Below, one piece after another: positions 61,101 to 64,000 of a stretch of DNA of 64,000 nucleotides. Within the stretch, counting starts at the first letter, position 1. Every line of letters starts with the position of its first letter. Below the pieces are notes generated by a model. The model was not told the DNA's origin. It ran no database searches and worked only from the letters and a program-made list of their open reading frames with translations. The translations under genes and the position numbers were made by a program. The DNA lies in contig OZ037908.1 in assembly GCA_964035575.1 (NCBI GenBank), forward strand, positions 1,219,898 through 1,283,897, read 5' to 3'. Source of the DNA: Rhynchopus sp. YZ270_cl-10. Taxonomy: Eukaryota > Euglenozoa > Diplonemea > Diplonemida > Diplonemidae.

Positions 61101-64000
61101 CCCGCAAACCCGCAAACCCGCAAACCCGCAAACCCGCAAACCCGCAAACCCGCAAACCCGCAAACCCGCAAACCCGCAAACCCGCAAACCCGCAAACCCG
61201 CAAACCCGCAAACCCGCAAACCCGCAAAACCCGCAAACCCGCAAACCCGCAAACCCGCAAACCCGCAAACCCGCAAACCCGCAAACCCGCAAACCCGCAA
61301 ACCCGCAAACCCGCAAACCCGCAAACCCGCAAACCCGCAAACCCGCAAACCCGCAAACCCGCAAACCCGCAAACCCGCAAACCCGCAAACCCGCAAACCG
61401 CAAACCCGCAAACCCGCAAACCGCAAACCCGCAAACCCGCAAACCCGCAAACCCGCAAACCCGCAACCCGCAAACCCGCAAACCCGCAAACCGCAAACCC
61501 GCAAACCCGCAAACCCGCAAACCCGCAAACCCGCAAACCCGCAAACCCGCAAACCCGCAAACCCGCAAACCCGCAAACCCGCAAACCCGCAAACCCGCAA
61601 ACCCGCAAACCGCAAACCCGCAAACCCGCAAACCCGCAAACCCGCAAACCCGCAAACCGCAAACCCGCAAACCCGCAAACCCGCAAACCCGCAAACCCGC
61701 AAACCCGCAAACCCGCAAACCCGCAAACCCGCAAACCCGCAAACCCGCAAACCCGCAAACCCGCAAACCCGCAAACCCGCAAACCCGCAAACCCGCAAAC
61801 CCGCAAACCCGCAAACCCGCAAACCCGCAAACCCGCAAACCCGCAAACCCGCAAACCCGCAAACCCGCAAACCGCAAACCCGCAAACCCGCAAACCCGCA
61901 AACCCGCAAACCCGCAAACCCGCAAACCCGCAAACCCGCAAACCCGCAAACCCGCAAACCGCAAACCCGCAAACCCGCAAACCCGCAAACCCGCAAACCC
62001 GCAAACCCGCAAACCCGCAAACCCGCAAACCCGCAAACCCGCAAACCCGCAAACCCGCAAACCCGCAAACCCGCAAACCCGCAAACCCGCAAACCCGCAA
62101 ACCCGCAAACCCGCAAACCCGCAAACCCGCAAACCCGCAAACCGCAAACCCGCAAACCCGCAAACCCGCAAACCCGCAAACCCGCAAACCCGCAAACCCG
62201 CAAACCCGCAAACCCGCAAACCCGCAAACCCGCAAACCCGCAAACCCGCAAACCCGCAAACCCGCAAACCCGCAAACCCGCAAACCCGCAAACCCGCAAA
62301 CCCGCAAACCCGCAAACCCGCAAACCCGCAAACCCGCAAACCCGCAAACCCGCAAACACCGCAAACCCGCAAACCCGCAAACCCGCAAACCCGCAAACCC
62401 GCAAACCCGCAAACCCGCAAACCCGCAAACCCGCAAACCCGCAAACCCGCAAACCCGCAAACCCGCAAACCCGCAAACCCGCAAACCCGCAAACCCGCAA
62501 ACCCGCAAACCCGCAAACCCGCAAACCCGCAAACCCGCAAACCCGCAAACCCGCAAACCCGCAAACCCGCAAACCCGCAAACCCGCAAACCCGCAAACCC
62601 GCAAACCCGCAAACCCGCAAACCCGCAAACCCGCAAACCCGCAAACCCGCAAACCCGCAAACCCGCAAACCCGCAAACCCGCAAACCCGCAAACCCGCAA
62701 ACCCGCAAACCCGCAAACCCGCAAACCCGCAAACCCGCAAACCCGCAAACCCGCAAACCCGCAAACCCGCAAACCCGCAAACCCGCAAACCCGCAAACCC
62801 GCAAACCCGCAAACCCGCAAACCCGCAAACCCGCAAACCCGCAAACCCGCAAACCCGCAAACCCGCAAACCCGCAAACCCGCAAACCCGCAAACCCGCAA
62901 ACCCGCAAACCCGCAAACCCGCAAACCCGCAAACCCGCAAACCCGCAAACCCGCAAACCCGCAAACCCGCAAACCCGCAAACCCGCAAACCCTCAAACCC
63001 GCAAACCCGCAAACCCGCAAACCCGCAAACCCGCAAACCCGCAAACCCGCAAACCCGCAAACCCGCAAACCCGCAAACCCGCAAACCCGCAAACCCGCAA
63101 ACCCGCAAACCCGCAAACCCGCAAACCCGCAAACCCGCAAACCCGCAAACCCGCAAACCCGCAAACCCGCAAACCCGCAAACCCGCAAACCCGCAAACCC
63201 GCAAACCCGCAAACCCGCAAACCCGCAAACCCGCAAACCCGCAAACCCGCAAACCCGCAAACCCGCAAACCCGCAAACCCGCAAACCCGCAAACCCGCAA
63301 ACCCGCAAACCCGCAAACCCGCAAACCCGCAAACCCGCAAACCCGCAAACCCGCAAACCCGCAAACCCGCAAACCCGCAAACCCGCAAACCCGCAAACCC
63401 GCAAACCCGCAAACCCGCAAACCCGCAAACCCGCAAACCCGCAAACCCGCAAACCCGCAAACCCGCAAACCCGCAAACCCGCAAACCCGCAAACCCGCAA
63501 ACCCGCAAACCCGCAAACCCGCAAACCCGCAAACCCGCAAACCCGCAAACCCGCAAACCCGCAAACCCGCAAACCCGCAAACCCGCAAACCCGCAAACCC
63601 GCAAACCCGCAAACCCGCAAACCCGCAAACCCGCAAACCCGCAAACCCGCAAACCCGCAAACCCGCAAACCCGCAAACCCGCAAACCCGCAAACCCGCAA
63701 ACCCGCAAACCCGCAAACCCGCAAACCCGCAAACCCGCAAACCCGCAAACCCGCAAACCCGCAAACCCGCAAACCCGCAAACCCGCAAACCCGCAAACCC
63801 GCAAACCCGCAAACCCGCAAACCCGCAAACCCGCAAACCCGCAAACCCGCAAACCCGCAAACCCGCAAACCCGCAAACCCGCAAACCCGCAAACCCGCAA
63901 ACCCGCAAACCCGCAAACCCGCAAACCCGCAAACCCGCAAACCCGCAAACCCGCAAACCCGCAAACCCGCAAACCCGCAAACCCGCAAACCCGCAAACCC
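46157..64000. repeat. 8-bp satellite AAACCCGC, about 17.8 kb, continuing past the window
   Basis: About 2,200 head-to-tail copies. The + strand is C-rich; the - strand reads GGGTTTGC, with G3 tracts every eight bases that fit the G-quadruplex pattern. From 46157 to about 50100 the array is almost perfect. From about 50100 to 62360 it is interrupted every 50-150 bp by units with one base missing or added, mostly within CCC or AAA. From 62370 it is again almost perfect. Because the unit is eight bases without stop triplets on either strand, all six frames are open and give an eight-residue repeat (KPANPQTR or MRVCGFAGL-like). This is not evidence of a gene. Confidence 0.98.

Noticed and set aside
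45828-64000. Open reading frames of thousands of codons on both strands
   Set aside because: They arise because the 8-bp unit contains no stop triplet in any frame. All six frames translate to the same type of eight-residue repeat, with no domain, start context or end signal.
46157-64000. Telomere at the right end of a chromosome
   Set aside because: A right-hand telomere should have its G-rich strand on +. Here + is C-rich, so this is an internal satellite or a misoriented assembly piece. The GGGTTTGC unit only resembles telomere repeats.
1-64000. Spliced-leader RNA gene
   Set aside because: I looked for the known kinetoplastid and diplonemid leader words and for a short leader with a GT donor, and found none. 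Trans-splicing therefore rests only on acceptor-like sites.

Overview
The window looks like nuclear DNA of a unicellular eukaryote. Genes are sparse, widely spaced and mostly intronless. They are separated by AT-rich, homopolymer-rich DNA full of short inverted-repeat elements, and the right quarter is one satellite array. Every gene I can support lies on the + strand, and most are preceded by a pyrimidine tract ending in YAG 15-75 nt before the ATG. All three standard stop codons are used. One-directional genes with YAG sites would fit a euglenozoan-like protist with spliced-leader trans-splicing, but I found no spliced-leader gene, so the taxonomic placement is only a guess. The families present (DUF4116 repeats, degenerate class III cyclase-like membrane proteins, EGF repeats, C2HC fingers) point to a free-living heterotrophic protist.

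Layout. 1-2090: AT-rich spacer with a foldback element. 2091-3419: hypothetical gene. 3771-5525: six-TM membrane protein with a degenerate cyclase domain (copy 1). 5526-9836: gene-free, with direct repeats, hairpins and a 457-bp Tc1/mariner-type MITE. 9837-13409: ubiquitin-like/DUF4116-repeat/C-terminal TM protein (copy 1). 14041-16830: disordered protein with two C2HC fingers. 16831-21880: repeat-rich spacer with a second Tc1/mariner-type MITE. 21881-22864: Ser/Pro-rich gene with a possible 63-nt intron. 22865-27074: spacer with dispersed hairpins, a 5.8S rRNA-like fragment and an 879-bp TIR element. 27075-28829: cyclase-like copy 2. 28830-31439: a decayed gene and EGF-repeat relics. 31440-35921: DUF4116 copy 2, enlarged by an internal duplication. 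36316-39100: roughly 430-bp repeat units and GC-rich hairpins. 39473-39813: a 13-bp minisatellite. 41185-41398: small seeds of the 13-bp and 8-bp repeats. 41609-44276: two AT-rich, probably intron-bearing zinc-finger genes. 45040-45720: inverted relatives of the 36-38 kb repeats. 46157-64000: about 17.8 kb of an 8-bp satellite, AAACCCGC, continuing past the window.

How the genes relate. The core is a module of cyclase-like receptor followed by DUF4116 protein, present twice in the same order. The cyclase-like pair is old: both proteins are 584 aa but well diverged, with one and then both metal-binding aspartates lost. The DUF4116 pair is nearly identical in DNA over long stretches and shares its 3' flank, which suggests recent duplication or gene conversion. 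The other notable signal is non-coding: several families of short structured repeats, with stems that differ between copies yet still pair, spread between 0 and 31 kb.
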